Shown piece by piece: positions 8,126-15,600 of a DNA stretch of 36,726 bases; the first letter of the stretch is position 1, and every line of letters begins with the position of its first letter. The notes below the pieces were generated by a model. It ran no database searches, was not told where the DNA came from, and was given only the letters and a program-made list of their open reading frames with translations. The position numbers were made by a program, and so were the translations under genes. Source of the stretch: Actinoplanes sandaracinus (GTDB taxonomy: Bacteria > Actinomycetota > Actinomycetes > Mycobacteriales > Micromonosporaceae); contig NZ_JASCTH010000051.1 in assembly GCF_030009775.1 (NCBI RefSeq), forward strand, positions 1 through 36,726, in the 5' to 3' direction.

Positions 8126-8953
8126 TCACAGCAGGGGCAGGGCCGGCTCCTGCGCGGGATAGCGGCGGTTGAGCCAGATCTGCTGGCCGAGCGCGAACAG
8201 GCTCTGGGTGGTCCAGTACAGGACGACGCCGACCGGGAAGATCAGGCCGGAGAACAGCAGCGAGACGGGGATGCCGTAGAGGAGGAGGCGCTGGATCGTA
8301 CGCTGCTGCGGGTTCTCCGACCATCCGGTCTTGAGGATGGCCATCCGGCTGGTCAGGAACGTGGTCGTGATCATGGCGGCGATCAGGACGGCGGTCACGA
8401 TCCCGACGGCGCCGGGGGTCGCGCCGAGCAGGGCGAGCTCGGCGGCGGTGGACTGGAAGGTCGCGGCGATCGGCGCGCCGAACAGCTCGGCATGTGACGC
8501 GTCGGCGAACTGTGTCACGGTCCAGCCGTAGAGGGTCTGTCCGGCGTGGTCGGTGATGGTCGGCTGAAGGTGGCGCAACACGTGCAGCAGGCCGATGAGG
8601 ATCGGGACTTGCAGCAGCATCGGCAGGAAGGTGCCGAACGGGCTGACCTTCTCCTGCCGCATCAGGTCGGCCATGCCGAGCCGCAGTGACTGCGGGTCGC
8701 CCTGGTGCGCGGCCTGGAACTCTTTGAGTTTCGGCTGCAGCCGCTGGAGGGCGCGCTGCGACCTCACCTGCCTGAGATAGAGCGGGAGGAGCAGGGTCCG
8801 GACGGTCAGCACCAGGAAGACGATGCCGAGCACCCAGGACCAGTCGGTGGCGAGGCTGTGCGGGTCGCCGAGCAGGCGGTCCCAGACGGCGTGCCAGAAC
8901 AGCAGTACGGCGGAGATGGCGTGGTAGACGAGCGACATGAGCGCACTGAACAT
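8126..8953 (-). CDS. yidC: YidC/Oxa1-family membrane protein insertase
   Basis: A 275-residue insertase that places proteins in the cytoplasmic membrane. Five hydrophobic segments are visible, beginning with WSWVLGIVFLVLTVRTLLLPLYLRQVRSQRALQRLQPKLKEFQ (about 38-80). That segment contains the conserved Arg in the second helix (TVRTLLLPLY) and the cytoplasmic hairpin (PKLKEFQ...LMRQEKVSPFGTFLPMLLQVP). The last helices end with FPVGVVLYWTTQSLFALGQQ, the family signature. The housekeeping copy normally lies next to rnpA and jag near the origin. This copy instead lies downstream of a DUF6412 gene, an arrangement typical of the second actinobacterial YidC. Confidence 0.92.
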   Translation of the reverse strand: MFSALMSLVYHAISAVLLFWHAVWDRLLGDPHSLATDWSWVLGIVFLVLTVRTLLLPLYLRQVRSQRALQRLQPKLKEFQAAHQGDPQSLRLGMADLMRQEKVSPFGTFLPMLLQVPILIGLLHVLRHLQPTITDHAGQTLYGWTVTQFADASHAELFGAPIAATFQSTAAELALLGATPGAVGIVTAVLIAAMITTTFLTSRMAILKTGWSENPQQRTIQRLLLYGIPVSLLFSGLIFPVGVVLYWTTQSLFALGQQIWLNRRYPAQEPALPLL

Positions 8954-9054
8954 GGAGGACCCCCAGGGGCGACTAGCAACTGGTCGAAAGACGGACAGTC
9001 ACCAGCAGCCGCCCGGCGCGGGCAGCGAGAAGGGTTGTTGTGGAGGGTGCCCGC

Positions 9055-9336
9055 TCAGGCGGCTGCGGGGGCGGGCGTCGGCCCTCGGGGGCGGGTGCGG
9101 CCGGGGGCGTCGGGGTCGCGGTGGCGGGGCACCCCGGTCCGGTCGGAACGGCTGCGCAATGCTCCGGCGGTGGCCCGGCCGTCGGCGGCGCCGGAGGGGC
9201 GGACCAACAGCACCCGGGCGAGGACCGCGAGCAGGACGACGCCGACGAGGGCGCTGGTGCCGCTGACAAGGTCGGACGGCGACCCGGCCTCGGCCAGCAT
9301 GCCGACCAGACGCCAGAGTGCGTCCCACCACTTCAC
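9055..9336 (-). CDS. DUF6412 small membrane protein, partner of yidC
   Basis: About 93 residues with one hydrophobic helix (SGTSALVGVVLLAVLARVLLV) and a Pro/Arg-rich tail containing GVPRHRDPDAPGRTRPRGP. That RDPDAxGRxRPRxP stretch is the hallmark I recall for DUF6412 proteins, which lie directly upstream of the second yidC in many actinobacteria. Function is unknown; the constant pairing suggests a role with the insertase. A TACCGT box 7 bases before GTG 9336 marks a leaderless start; GTG 9345 is the alternative. About 100 bases separate it from yidC on the same strand, so the two are probably co-transcribed. Confidence 0.7.
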   Translation of the reverse strand: MKWWDALWRLVGMLAEAGSPSDLVSGTSALVGVVLLAVLARVLLVRPSGAADGRATAGALRSRSDRTGVPRHRDPDAPGRTRPRGPTPAPAAA

Positions 9337-9385
9337 GCCGCACACGGTAACACCGCCGGGCCAGGCCGGCGGTGTCCCGGTGATG

Positions 9386-10204
9386 TCAGATGCGGCGGGC
9401 CACGGTCGTCGATGAGATCAGCAGCAGTGCCGGCGAGACGACGGCCAGTCCGAGGGAGACCACGGTGTCGGTGAACCGGCCGGTACCGGCGGTCTCCGCC
9501 AGGAACGACACCTGGACGAGCACGTAGTTCAGCAGGAGCAGGCCGAGGGCCATGGCGACGCGGGCGTCGACGGCGAGCCAGACCAGCGCGGCCACACTGA
9601 CCGTGGCCACCGCGCCGAAGCCCGCCCACCCGTCGAGGCCGGCCAGCGGGACGGCCACCAGCGGCAGATGGCGGAGCACGCCCCGGGCGGGCGCCGGCGC
9701 GGACTGCCGCAGCGCCGGCAGGAGCAGCAGCACGGCGAGGGGAACCTGCCAGAACTCACCGTTGCTGGGCCCGGCCATCGGCCACGCCGTGACCTGGAAC
9801 AGGACGAACGCCAGCGAGGCGGTCAGGATCGCGGTCCGTGGGCGGTGACGCCAGGTGGCGATGGTGGCGACCGCGCCGAGCAGCGCCGCTACCGGGATGA
9901 GCACATCCGGGCTGAGGTCGAAGGAGTACGGCGAGACCCGGCGTGCGGCCATCACCGTGAAGTGGACGAGCAGCGCGAGAGCCGCCACGTGCAGGACCAG
10001 TGGCCGGCTGTCGCGGCCAACGAGCCCGGCCCGCACCCGCAGCGCGCCGAGGATCAACGAGGCGCTTTCCCGGGGCGCGGGACGCTCCCGGCCGTCCGAG
10101 GCCGCCATCAGGGTCTCCAGGATCTCGGCGCCGCGATCACGCCGGTACTCGGCGGGATAGAAGTTGAGCAGGCGGAGGTATCCGCGTTCCAGCGTGGCGC
10201 TCAT
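9386..10204 (-). CDS. Multi-spanning membrane protein, partner of PadR
   Basis: A 272-residue protein. A soluble N-terminus of about 70 residues contains YLRLLNFYPAEYRRDRGAEILETLMAA, a motif common in actinobacterial membrane proteins encoded just after a PadR gene. About six or seven hydrophobic helices follow from residue 72. Function is unknown. Its ATG overlaps the PadR stop codon by 4 bases (ATGA), so translation of the two is probably coupled and the PadR regulator most likely controls this protein. Confidence 0.75.
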   Translation of the reverse strand: MSATLERGYLRLLNFYPAEYRRDRGAEILETLMAASDGRERPAPRESASLILGALRVRAGLVGRDSRPLVLHVAALALLVHFTVMAARRVSPYSFDLSPDVLIPVAALLGAVATIATWRHRPRTAILTASLAFVLFQVTAWPMAGPSNGEFWQVPLAVLLLLPALRQSAPAPARGVLRHLPLVAVPLAGLDGWAGFGAVATVSVAALVWLAVDARVAMALGLLLLNYVLVQVSFLAETAGTGRFTDTVVSLGLAVVSPALLLISSTTVARRI

Positions 10205-10542
10205 GCCAGCCCCACCTCCGGCCGGGCGGCGCGGTTGATGACCAGGCCGGCGGCCTCGGCCATGCGGGTGGCCTCCACCCGCAGAGCGCCGCGCCCCTCG
10301 GGAGTCAGCGCGTAGGAGCGCCGGGCCCGTCCGTTGACGACTTCCTCGTTGACCACGTGCACGTATCCCTCTCCGGTGAGGCGGTCGAGCGCGGTGTAGA
10401 GCGTGCCGGTGGCCAGGCTGACCCGGCCGTGGGAGAGCGCCTCGGCCTGCTTGATGATGGCGTAGCCGTGCAGGGGCTCGTCCTGGAGCGCGGCGAGGAT
10501 GAAGTAGGTCGGTTCCCGCATGCGCGGCGATGTGGTGGCCAT
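10201..10542 (-). CDS. PadR-family transcriptional regulator
   Basis: A 113-residue winged-helix repressor. Family signatures are EPTYFILAALQDEPLHGYAI (10-29), LATGTLYTALDRLTGEGYV (43-61, recognition helix) and RARRSYALTPEGR (wing), followed by a dimerisation helix. It is the first gene of a two-gene unit with the membrane protein at 9386. A TAGAGT box six bases before the ATG gives a leaderless start. Two TGACTTAC direct repeats just upstream, 17 bases apart, may be its operator and imply autoregulation. Confidence 0.92.
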   Translation of the reverse strand: MATTSPRMREPTYFILAALQDEPLHGYAIIKQAEALSHGRVSLATGTLYTALDRLTGEGYVHVVNEEVVNGRARRSYALTPEGRGALRVEATRMAEAAGLVINRAARPEVGLA

Positions 10543-10557
10543 GCCGACACTCTATAG

Positions 10558-10582
10558 GTAAGTCACCGACATATGTAAGTCA
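10558..10582 (-). promoter_or_regulatory. Direct repeats in the PadR promoter
   Basis: On the minus strand TGACTTAC occurs twice (10582-10575 and 10565-10558), 17 bases apart, with an ACATATGT palindrome between them. The downstream copy sits immediately before TATAGAG, the probable -10 region of the padR gene. The upstream copy overlaps the stop codon of the TM2 gene. The position suits a PadR autorepression site; the assignment is an inference. Confidence 0.5.
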
Positions 10583-10900
10583 TAGATCGGTGGTCGCGTC
10601 GAGGATCCCGTACCGGGCCATGATGGCCGCCCGCCGCTCGCGGTTGACCGCGCGCACCCGCCGGCCGACGAAGAAGGCGTCCAGCAGCGTCCACACGCCG
10701 AGACCGCCGAGGGTGAACAGCATCGCGATCGACCGGCCGGTGTCGCCGAGGTAGAAGCGGTGCCCGCCGATGACGCCGGTCAGCGCCCACAGCAGCCAGG
10801 CGACCCGCGTCTGCTTGCGGACCGACGCGTACTCCGACTCGGCCCGCAGCACGCGGATCCGCTCCCATTCCGGCATCGGCCCGGCCACAGCGGTGTTCAC
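10580..10900 (-). CDS. TM2-domain membrane protein
   Basis: A 106-residue protein with the TM2 domain: VAWLLWALTGVIGGHRFYLGDTGRSIAMLFTLGGLGVWTLLDAFFVGRRV at about 33-82. It consists of two membrane helices with the GGHRFYLG turn between them and the LGGxGVWTLxD signature in the second. The N-terminal 30 residues are soluble and charged. The role of bacterial TM2 proteins is largely unknown. A TATCGT box 7 bases before GTG 10900 indicates a leaderless start. It lies upstream of padR on the same strand, separated by 37 bases. Confidence 0.85.
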   Translation of the reverse strand: MNTAVAGPMPEWERIRVLRAESEYASVRKQTRVAWLLWALTGVIGGHRFYLGDTGRSIAMLFTLGGLGVWTLLDAFFVGRRVRAVNRERRAAIMARYGILDATTDL

Positions 10901-10942
10901 CGGCGCAACGATAACCGCGTGTGGGACCTGACCGGGACACGG

Positions 10943-11833
10943 TCAGCCGGGCGAGTTCACCACCCTGGTGCACCGAGTCACGTAGGGCATGCTGATCTCG
11001 TCGCCCATCCCCTGCTGGTCCAGCAACTCCACGACGCTGTCCAGCAGGTCCCGCCGCTCCTTGTCGGGCAACACGATCACATAGCTGCGCGACGCCACCA
11101 TGTCGAGCAGCTCCTGCCGTCGCAGGGTGTGCCGCCAGCGGATCTCGGTGCGCTCGGGGCTCCCGAACGGCCCACCGACCTCGGGCGCGGTGTCGATCTC
11201 CTGCCGGGTGTGCCGGCGCAGGACGCCGTCGAGCAGGTCCACCCACGGTTCGCTGTGGTCGCGGACGTTCCACACCAGGCTCAGCGTGCCGCCCGGCCGG
11301 AGCACCCGCGCCACCTCCGGCACCGCCCGCACCGGGTCCACCCAGTGCCAGGCCTGCGCCACCACGACCGCGTCCACGGCATCGTCGGGAAGCGGGATGC
11401 TCTCCGCCGTACCCTCGAAGATCTTCGCCTTGCCCGCGACCGCCGCGAGGTGATCGCGCATCGGCGCCGACGGCTCCACCGCCACGACGTCCAGCCCGGC
11501 CTCCAGCAGGAGCCGGGTGAACTTCCCCGTCCCCGCGCCAAGGTCGAGCACGCGCCGGGCCCGCCGCGGCACCGCCCACTCCACCGCCGACGCCGGATAG
11601 GGCGGCCGCCCCCGGTGATAGGCGTCCGCCGCGCCGCCGAACGACCCGGCGTGCAGCGTCTTCGACCAGCGCCGGGTGGCGCCCTGCCGGGTCATCCCGC
11701 AGGCCTGGCCGATCTCCTCCCAGCTGGCCGCGTGTTCCCGCCGCAGCCGGTTCACGATCTGCGTCCGGCGGCCCTCCGCCTCGCTGATCGCGGCTGTCAG
11801 CGTGCGCAACTCGTCCAATTCTCCGTCCACCAT
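10943..11833 (-). CDS. HTH-methyltransferase fusion protein
   Basis: A 296-residue two-domain protein. Residues 5-57 form a helical segment plus helix-turn-helix (AASWEEIGQACGMTRQGATRRW, with the HTH at 38-56). Residues 63-296 are a class I SAM-dependent methyltransferase with motif I LDLGAGTG (96-103), acidic loop VAVEPSAPM, motif IV AVVVAQAWHWVD and LRPGGTLSLVW. The methyltransferase part resembles the trans-aconitate/UbiE-like group; the substrate is unknown. The HTH suggests DNA binding. ATG 11833 is preferred because a leaderless -10 (TATGTT) lies six bases upstream; the frame is open to 11923 without coding character. Two copies of CAACAnnTGTTG cover its promoter, which points to autoregulation. 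A related HTH stands alone in the gene at 30243. Confidence 0.85.
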   Translation of the reverse strand: MVDGELDELRTLTAAISEAEGRRTQIVNRLRREHAASWEEIGQACGMTRQGATRRWSKTLHAGSFGGAADAYHRGRPPYPASAVEWAVPRRARRVLDLGAGTGKFTRLLLEAGLDVVAVEPSAPMRDHLAAVAGKAKIFEGTAESIPLPDDAVDAVVVAQAWHWVDPVRAVPEVARVLRPGGTLSLVWNVRDHSEPWVDLLDGVLRRHTRQEIDTAPEVGGPFGSPERTEIRWRHTLRRQELLDMVASRSYVIVLPDKERRDLLDSVVELLDQQGMGDEISMPYVTRCTRVVNSPG

Positions 11834-11837
11834 TAGG

Positions 11838-11878
11838 GCAACATATGTTGCTCTCAACCATAACGTCAACACCTGTTG
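11838..11878 (-). promoter_or_regulatory. Double palindromic operator over a -35/-10 promoter
   Basis: Two 12-base palindromes of the form CAACAnnTGTTG lie at 11839-11850 (CAACATATGTTG, within a 14-base perfect palindrome at 11838-11851) and 11867-11878 (CAACACCTGTTG). Their centres are 28 bases apart. On the minus strand the first covers the -10 box TATGTT (11845-11840) and the second abuts and overlaps the -35 box TTGACG (11869-11864). The spacing between the boxes is 18 bases, and TATGTT is six bases before the ATG of the HTH-methyltransferase. This is the clearest operator layout in the window. Confidence 0.75.
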
Positions 11879-12032
11879 CTTCGGTACGCCGTGGGTCGCC
11901 GACCACCGCAACCACACCCGCACGCGCCTCCCCCGCGACGTCTTCCCTGGTCACGGCCGCGGCGCGACCGCCGGGCTGCTGCCCGCCGGACATCCACCGA
12001 GCGGGCGTGAACCGGACTGACACGATGTGGCC

Positions 12033-12794
12033 ATGACTGGCGACCTTCGCGCCCGCCCGGACCGACGCGTCCGCTGGTGGAGCGTGCTCCGCGCGGCCCT
12101 GCTGCTGATGTGGCTGGTCGCGGTCGCCGCGAGCTGGTGGTCGGCGCCCCGGCCGGCCGGGTACGAGGAGGCGAAGGCGGCCATCGCCGAGCAGCGCCTG
12201 ACCGCCTACCAGTGGGGTGACTCGTGGGACACGGGCGATCAGCGCCCGTGGTTCGACGGCTCGACGCTGCGCTCCGAGGGAAACCAGGGCCCGATCTTCG
12301 CGTGGCGTGCCGGCGACGGCCGGGTGCACTGGATCGACACCGGCGCTCTCGACGCGACGGGAACCGCCGGCACCGTGGAGGACGGCGCCTACTCGGGGCC
12401 GGGCGCCGCCGGCATCGCTCAGGCGCTGATCGCCGCCGGCGTGCAGGACCGGGCCGGCGCCGTCGACACCCCGAGCCCGTGGATCAGCGGCGCCGGAGCC
12501 GTCCTCGCGCTGTTTTTCTTCGGCGTCGTGGTCGGCGGGCCGGCGCCGGTGACCGGCACTCGCTGGTTCTGGTTCTGGTTGATCTACACCGCCCCGTTCG
12601 GTCTCGGCATGGTGTTCTGGCTGTTGCGGGATCGTCCGTGGTCGGCCGCCGCCCGGCCCGCCCGGCAGGTCGCCGGCCGGGAGACCCGGGCCCGCGGGTG
12701 GCTCGGTCTGCTTGCCGGTGTCGCCGCCTCGTTCCTGCTGAGCGCCGTGGTGCTCGTGCTGAACATCCTGCTCGGCGACCAGTGGGTGCCCTGA
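12033..12794 (+). CDS. Membrane protein of unknown function
   Basis: A 253-residue protein with an N-terminal basic stretch and membrane helix (VLRAALLLMWLVAVAASWW, about 15-33). A soluble external domain of roughly 100 residues follows, with WGDSWDTGDQRPWF and an AGDGRVHWIDTG segment. Three C-terminal helices complete it (AGAVLALFFFGVVVGG; WFWFWLIYTAPFGLGMVFWLL; GLLAGVAASFLLSAVVLVLNILLG). I do not recognise the family. ATG 12033 is chosen; a GTG at 12027 is in frame. Confidence 0.7.
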   Translation: MTGDLRARPDRRVRWWSVLRAALLLMWLVAVAASWWSAPRPAGYEEAKAAIAEQRLTAYQWGDSWDTGDQRPWFDGSTLRSEGNQGPIFAWRAGDGRVHWIDTGALDATGTAGTVEDGAYSGPGAAGIAQALIAAGVQDRAGAVDTPSPWISGAGAVLALFFFGVVVGGPAPVTGTRWFWFWLIYTAPFGLGMVFWLLRDRPWSAAARPARQVAGRETRARGWLGLLAGVAASFLLSAVVLVLNILLGDQWVP

Positions 12795-12818
12795 GGCAGC
12801 GGCCGGCGGCGAAACGGC

Positions 12819-12836
12819 GGCCGGACTCTGCCGGCC
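12819..12836. terminator. Short hairpin between convergent genes
   Basis: GGCCGG (12819-12824) and CCGGCC (12831-12836) form a 6-base stem with a 6-base loop. It lies in the 45-base gap between the stop codons of the membrane protein and the opposing ribosomal-protection gene. The stem is short, so this is a weak call. Confidence 0.35.
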
Positions 12837-12839
12837 CGG

Positions 12840-14795
12840 TCATCGCGGCACGGCGCGGAACCACCCCTCCCGGTCGGCCGGGTCGGGGCCGCGGCGCGGC
12901 ATGACCGGCGGATCCTCGCCGATCACCGGCGCATAGTGGTCGAACCGGGCGGTCAGCACGGCCTCGCCACCGGTGAGATCGGGCAGGGCGGAAACCACCA
13001 GCGGCACGCGCGCGGACGGCAGGGTTCCGCTCACCTCGAGGTATCCACCGGCCGTGGCGGTGTCGTCGATGACCGCTCCGAGCCGGCCGAGCAGCGCCGC
13101 CACCGCGTCGAACGCGACGTGCGGCAGGTTGACGTCGAACCGCTCGACCGGCTGGCACACCCGGGTGCCGGCCCGGCGCAGCGCCGCCGTCACCACGACC
13201 TGGGCGAGGCTGCGGAAGTCCGCGGCCACACTGGAAATCGATTTGTCGAACTTCTGGTGCGGCCTGCTCTGCCGCGGGTAGTACTGCGACGACGTCATGG
13301 TGACCGTGCAGTCGGTGACCGGCCAGCCGTGCCGGCCCTGCCGCAGCGCGGCCCGCACCCCCTCCTCGGTGGCCGCGACGAACGCCGGCGGCAGCCGGCC
13401 CGGTTCGACACCGGGACGGAACGCGACGCCGTGCCCCACCGGCGCCGCGTCGACACGCAACCCCACCCCGGCGAGGTACGGATTGCCACGCTCCCTGATC
13501 CGGTCCTCGGCCGTTCCGGTGCCGGCGACCCGCTCGATGCAGGCCGTCAGCGTGCCCGAGAATCGCACCTTGACGCCGTACCGGTCCTCCAGGAGGGCGG
13601 CGATCACCTCTTTCTGGACCTCGCCGTGCAGGCGGATCACCGCCTGCTCCTGATGTTCGTCGAGCCGCAGGTCGACCAGCGGATCCTCGTCGGCGAGCTC
13701 GGTGAGGCCGGCGAACATCGCCAGCCGTTGAGCCGGCTCCACCGGTTCGACGAGCGACTGCCGGGTCGGCGGCGGGAAACGGTAGAGGTGCCGGCCCGGC
13801 GGGTCACCGACGTGCTGGCCGATCCGGGCCGACAGCCCGCGCACCGCCGCGATCTGGCCGGCCGACGCCGACGGGCGCACCAGGACGCCGCCGGGCTCGC
13901 TCACGGCGATCTGGGTGACCGTCTGCGGGCGGGCTCCGGCGAGCTCCACCCGATCGCGGACCCGCAGCCGGCCGGACCACAGTCGCAGCCAGGCCCGCCG
14001 GCCGTGGCCGTCGCGATCGACGGCGAAGACCGTGCCGGCGAGCGGGCCGTCGCGCTCGTCGCAGCGCGGCAGCAGATCGGCCAGGAGGTGACGCAACTGC
14101 GGCACCCCGGCTCCGGTGATCGCCGAACCGCACGCCACCGGGCTGAGCTCGCCGCGGCGCACCCCGCGCCGGATCGCGCGCCGCACGTCACGGGCGCGGA
14201 CCGGCTCGTCGGTCAGCCACCGCGCCGCCAGGGCGTCGTCGGCCTCCGCCACCGCCTCGACGACCGGATCGGTGTCGAGACGGACGGCCCGGACCCGGGC
14301 GTCGCGCCCGCCCTGGCCGGTGACGCTCGTGAGCATGACCGGGGGCGTCACGAGCCGTTGCCGGACCTGCGTGACCACGCGGTCGACGTCGGCGCCATGG
14401 CGGTCCACCTTGTTGAGGAAGAACACCGTCGGCACGCCGATGCGGCGCAGCGCCCGCCAGATGGCGACGGTCTGTGGCTGGACACCCTCCACGCTGGAGA
14501 CCACCAGGACGGCGGCGTCCAGCACGGCCAGCGACCGCTCGACCTCAGCGATGAAGTCCGGGTGGCCGGGCGTGTCCAGAAGATTGACGGTCAGGTCGCC
14601 GAGGCTGATCGAGGTGACCGCCGCCCGGATGGTGATGCCGCGACGCCGCTCCAGCTCCATCGAGTCGGTGCGGGTCGTGCCGGCGTCGACGCTGCCGGGC
14701 TGGGACACCGCCCCGGCCTCGAACAGGAGGCGTTCGGTCAGGCTGGTCTTTCCGGCGTCAACATGGGCGACGATGCCGAGGTTCAACAATGCCAA
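12840..14795 (-). CDS. Tet(M)/OtrA-type ribosomal protection GTPase
   Basis: A 651-residue EF-G-like translational GTPase of the tetracycline ribosomal protection family. G1 is AHVDAGKT (10-17), switch I RRGITI (51-56), G3 DTPGH (74-78) and G4 NKVD (128-131). Domain II follows (LAGTVFAVDRDGHGRRAWLRLWSG), then the EF-G domain III-V region, with SSQYYPRQSRPHQKFDKSISS in domain IV where these proteins reach the tetracycline site. Length fits the family (about 640-660). The start is TTG at 14795, giving MALLNLGIVAHVDAGKT, with GTGGAG 7 bases upstream; longer in-frame ATG starts add residues unlike the family. Resistance to tetracycline is the family role; intrinsic chromosomal copies also occur, so the phenotype is not proven. 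A short ORF overlaps its start. Confidence 0.9.
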   Translation of the reverse strand: MALLNLGIVAHVDAGKTSLTERLLFEAGAVSQPGSVDAGTTRTDSMELERRRGITIRAAVTSISLGDLTVNLLDTPGHPDFIAEVERSLAVLDAAVLVVSSVEGVQPQTVAIWRALRRIGVPTVFFLNKVDRHGADVDRVVTQVRQRLVTPPVMLTSVTGQGGRDARVRAVRLDTDPVVEAVAEADDALAARWLTDEPVRARDVRRAIRRGVRRGELSPVACGSAITGAGVPQLRHLLADLLPRCDERDGPLAGTVFAVDRDGHGRRAWLRLWSGRLRVRDRVELAGARPQTVTQIAVSEPGGVLVRPSASAGQIAAVRGLSARIGQHVGDPPGRHLYRFPPPTRQSLVEPVEPAQRLAMFAGLTELADEDPLVDLRLDEHQEQAVIRLHGEVQKEVIAALLEDRYGVKVRFSGTLTACIERVAGTGTAEDRIRERGNPYLAGVGLRVDAAPVGHGVAFRPGVEPGRLPPAFVAATEEGVRAALRQGRHGWPVTDCTVTMTSSQYYPRQSRPHQKFDKSISSVAADFRSLAQVVVTAALRRAGTRVCQPVERFDVNLPHVAFDAVAALLGRLGAVIDDTATAGGYLEVSGTLPSARVPLVVSALPDLTGGEAVLTARFDHYAPVIGEDPPVMPRRGPDPADREGWFRAVPR

Positions 14796-14850
14796 AGCAG
14801 AACTCCACGGTAGGACGGTCAAGGGTCCGAAGCGTGGAAGCTGCTCGCAT
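14758..14850 (-). CDS. Possible leader peptide of the ribosomal protection gene
   Basis: A 30-codon ORF beginning MRAASTLRTLDRP with an excellent ribosome binding site, GAGGAG, about 7 bases before its ATG. It overlaps the TTG start of the tet-like gene in another frame and ends 37 bases inside it, at TGA 14760-14758. A strong upstream start that runs across a weak TTG start would limit translation of the main gene unless ribosomes stall or re-initiate. This is the layout of antibiotic-sensing leaders, but no stalling motif is recognisable. It could also be a chance ORF. Confidence 0.4.
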   Translation of the reverse strand: MRAASTLRTLDRPTVEFCFGIVEPRHRRPC

Positions 14851-14940
14851 TGGTCACTCCTCATCGTGGGCGTCAACGGCCGTCACCACCCTCACACGGG
14901 GTGAACGGCCGCGCCACCGATTTACGGCGAGCCGGTCAGC

Positions 14941-14977
14941 GCGGGCGGCGGACCCGAGGGGATCCGCCGCTCGCCCG
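14941..14977 (-). terminator. Hairpin after the PepSY gene
   Basis: GCGGGCGGCGGA at 14941-14952 pairs with TCCGCC and GCCCGC in the segment 14963-14977, leaving a four-base bulge. It lies just beyond the stop codon of the PepSY protein at 14984 and before the promoter region of the tet-like gene, so it probably ends the PepSY transcript. Confidence 0.5.
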
Positions 14978-14983
14978 CGGGCC

Positions 14984-15508
14984 TCAGTCGTCGTCGGCGG
15001 TCTTGGTCAGAACCTTGAAGGCGGCGTCCAGCTCGACGTCCCACTCCTTGCCGGCCGCGTCGCTGACCTCGGCCTCGTAGGCCGCGGTCCCGCCCACGCC
15101 GGCCGCCTCGACGTCCAGGACCGTCCCACCGCCGACGGCGTCGCGGGCGGCGGTCTCCGCCGACGTGCGCTGCTCCGCGGTGAGCACCGGGCCGTCGGCG
15201 CCGTCCGGGCCCTCGGCCTCCTGCGACAGCACCTTCAGGTCCTTGTCGAGGATCACCGTCACCTCGGCGCCGTCGGCCTTGCGGACCTCCACCTCGTACG
15301 CCTCGCCCTGATCGTCGCTCTCCTCGACCTCGACCACGGTGCCGGGCACAGCCTGGGTGGCGGCGTTGCCGATCCGGTCCCGGTCGCCGCCGGCCACCTC
15401 GTCGGCGCTGGCCGCCGTCGCCAGCACCGTGCCGCCGGCGCCCAGGGCGGCCGCGACGGCCACGCCGGCGATGATGACGCGCTTGCTGCGGAGCTTGCCG
15501 GTGTTCAT
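14984..15508 (-). CDS. Exported PepSY-domain protein
   Basis: A 174-residue protein. A basic N-terminus and hydrophobic segment (KLRSKRVIIAGVAVAAALGAGGTVLATAASA, 5-35) form a signal peptide or anchor. Two PepSY-like repeats follow: AATQAVPGTVVEVEESDDQGEAYEVEVRKADG with VTVILDKDLKVL, and AARDAVGGGTVLDVEAAG with YEAEVSDAAGKEWDVELDAAFKVL. The mature part is very acidic. PepSY proteins are thought to inhibit proteases or sense envelope state and often lie beside two-component genes, as here. ATG 15508 is supported by GAGGAAGG about 10 bases upstream. Three CTGAA copies in front of it match those before the response-regulator gene, so the neighbouring two-component system probably controls it. Confidence 0.88.
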   Translation of the reverse strand: MNTGKLRSKRVIIAGVAVAAALGAGGTVLATAASADEVAGGDRDRIGNAATQAVPGTVVEVEESDDQGEAYEVEVRKADGAEVTVILDKDLKVLSQEAEGPDGADGPVLTAEQRTSAETAARDAVGGGTVLDVEAAGVGGTAAYEAEVSDAAGKEWDVELDAAFKVLTKTADDD

Positions 15509-15567
15509 CAGTTGTTGCCTTCCTCGACGGGGTGAATCAGGAACGGCCACAGCTTGCGCCCACCTAC

Positions 15568-15593
15568 CTGAATCCAGCCTGAACGCGGCTGAA
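15568..15593 (-). promoter_or_regulatory. CTGAA repeats upstream of the PepSY gene
   Basis: Three copies of CTGAA (TTCAG on the transcribed side) at 15568-15572, 15579-15583 and 15589-15593, spaced 11 and 10 bases, lie 60-85 bases before the PepSY start. A spacing of about one helical turn is what OmpR-type response regulators bind. The same pair at 11-base spacing occurs before the response-regulator gene (17607-17622). Confidence 0.55.
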
Positions 15594-15600
15594 CACCGTT

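Noticed and set aside
10563..12329. 588-codon minus-strand frame
   Set aside because: It spans the TM2 and methyltransferase genes in another frame, with compositional bias only.
12936..14813. Open frame of 625 codons on the plus strand
   Set aside because: It is the GC-rich antisense of the ribosomal protection gene; no family resemblance, rich in Arg/His/Gly.
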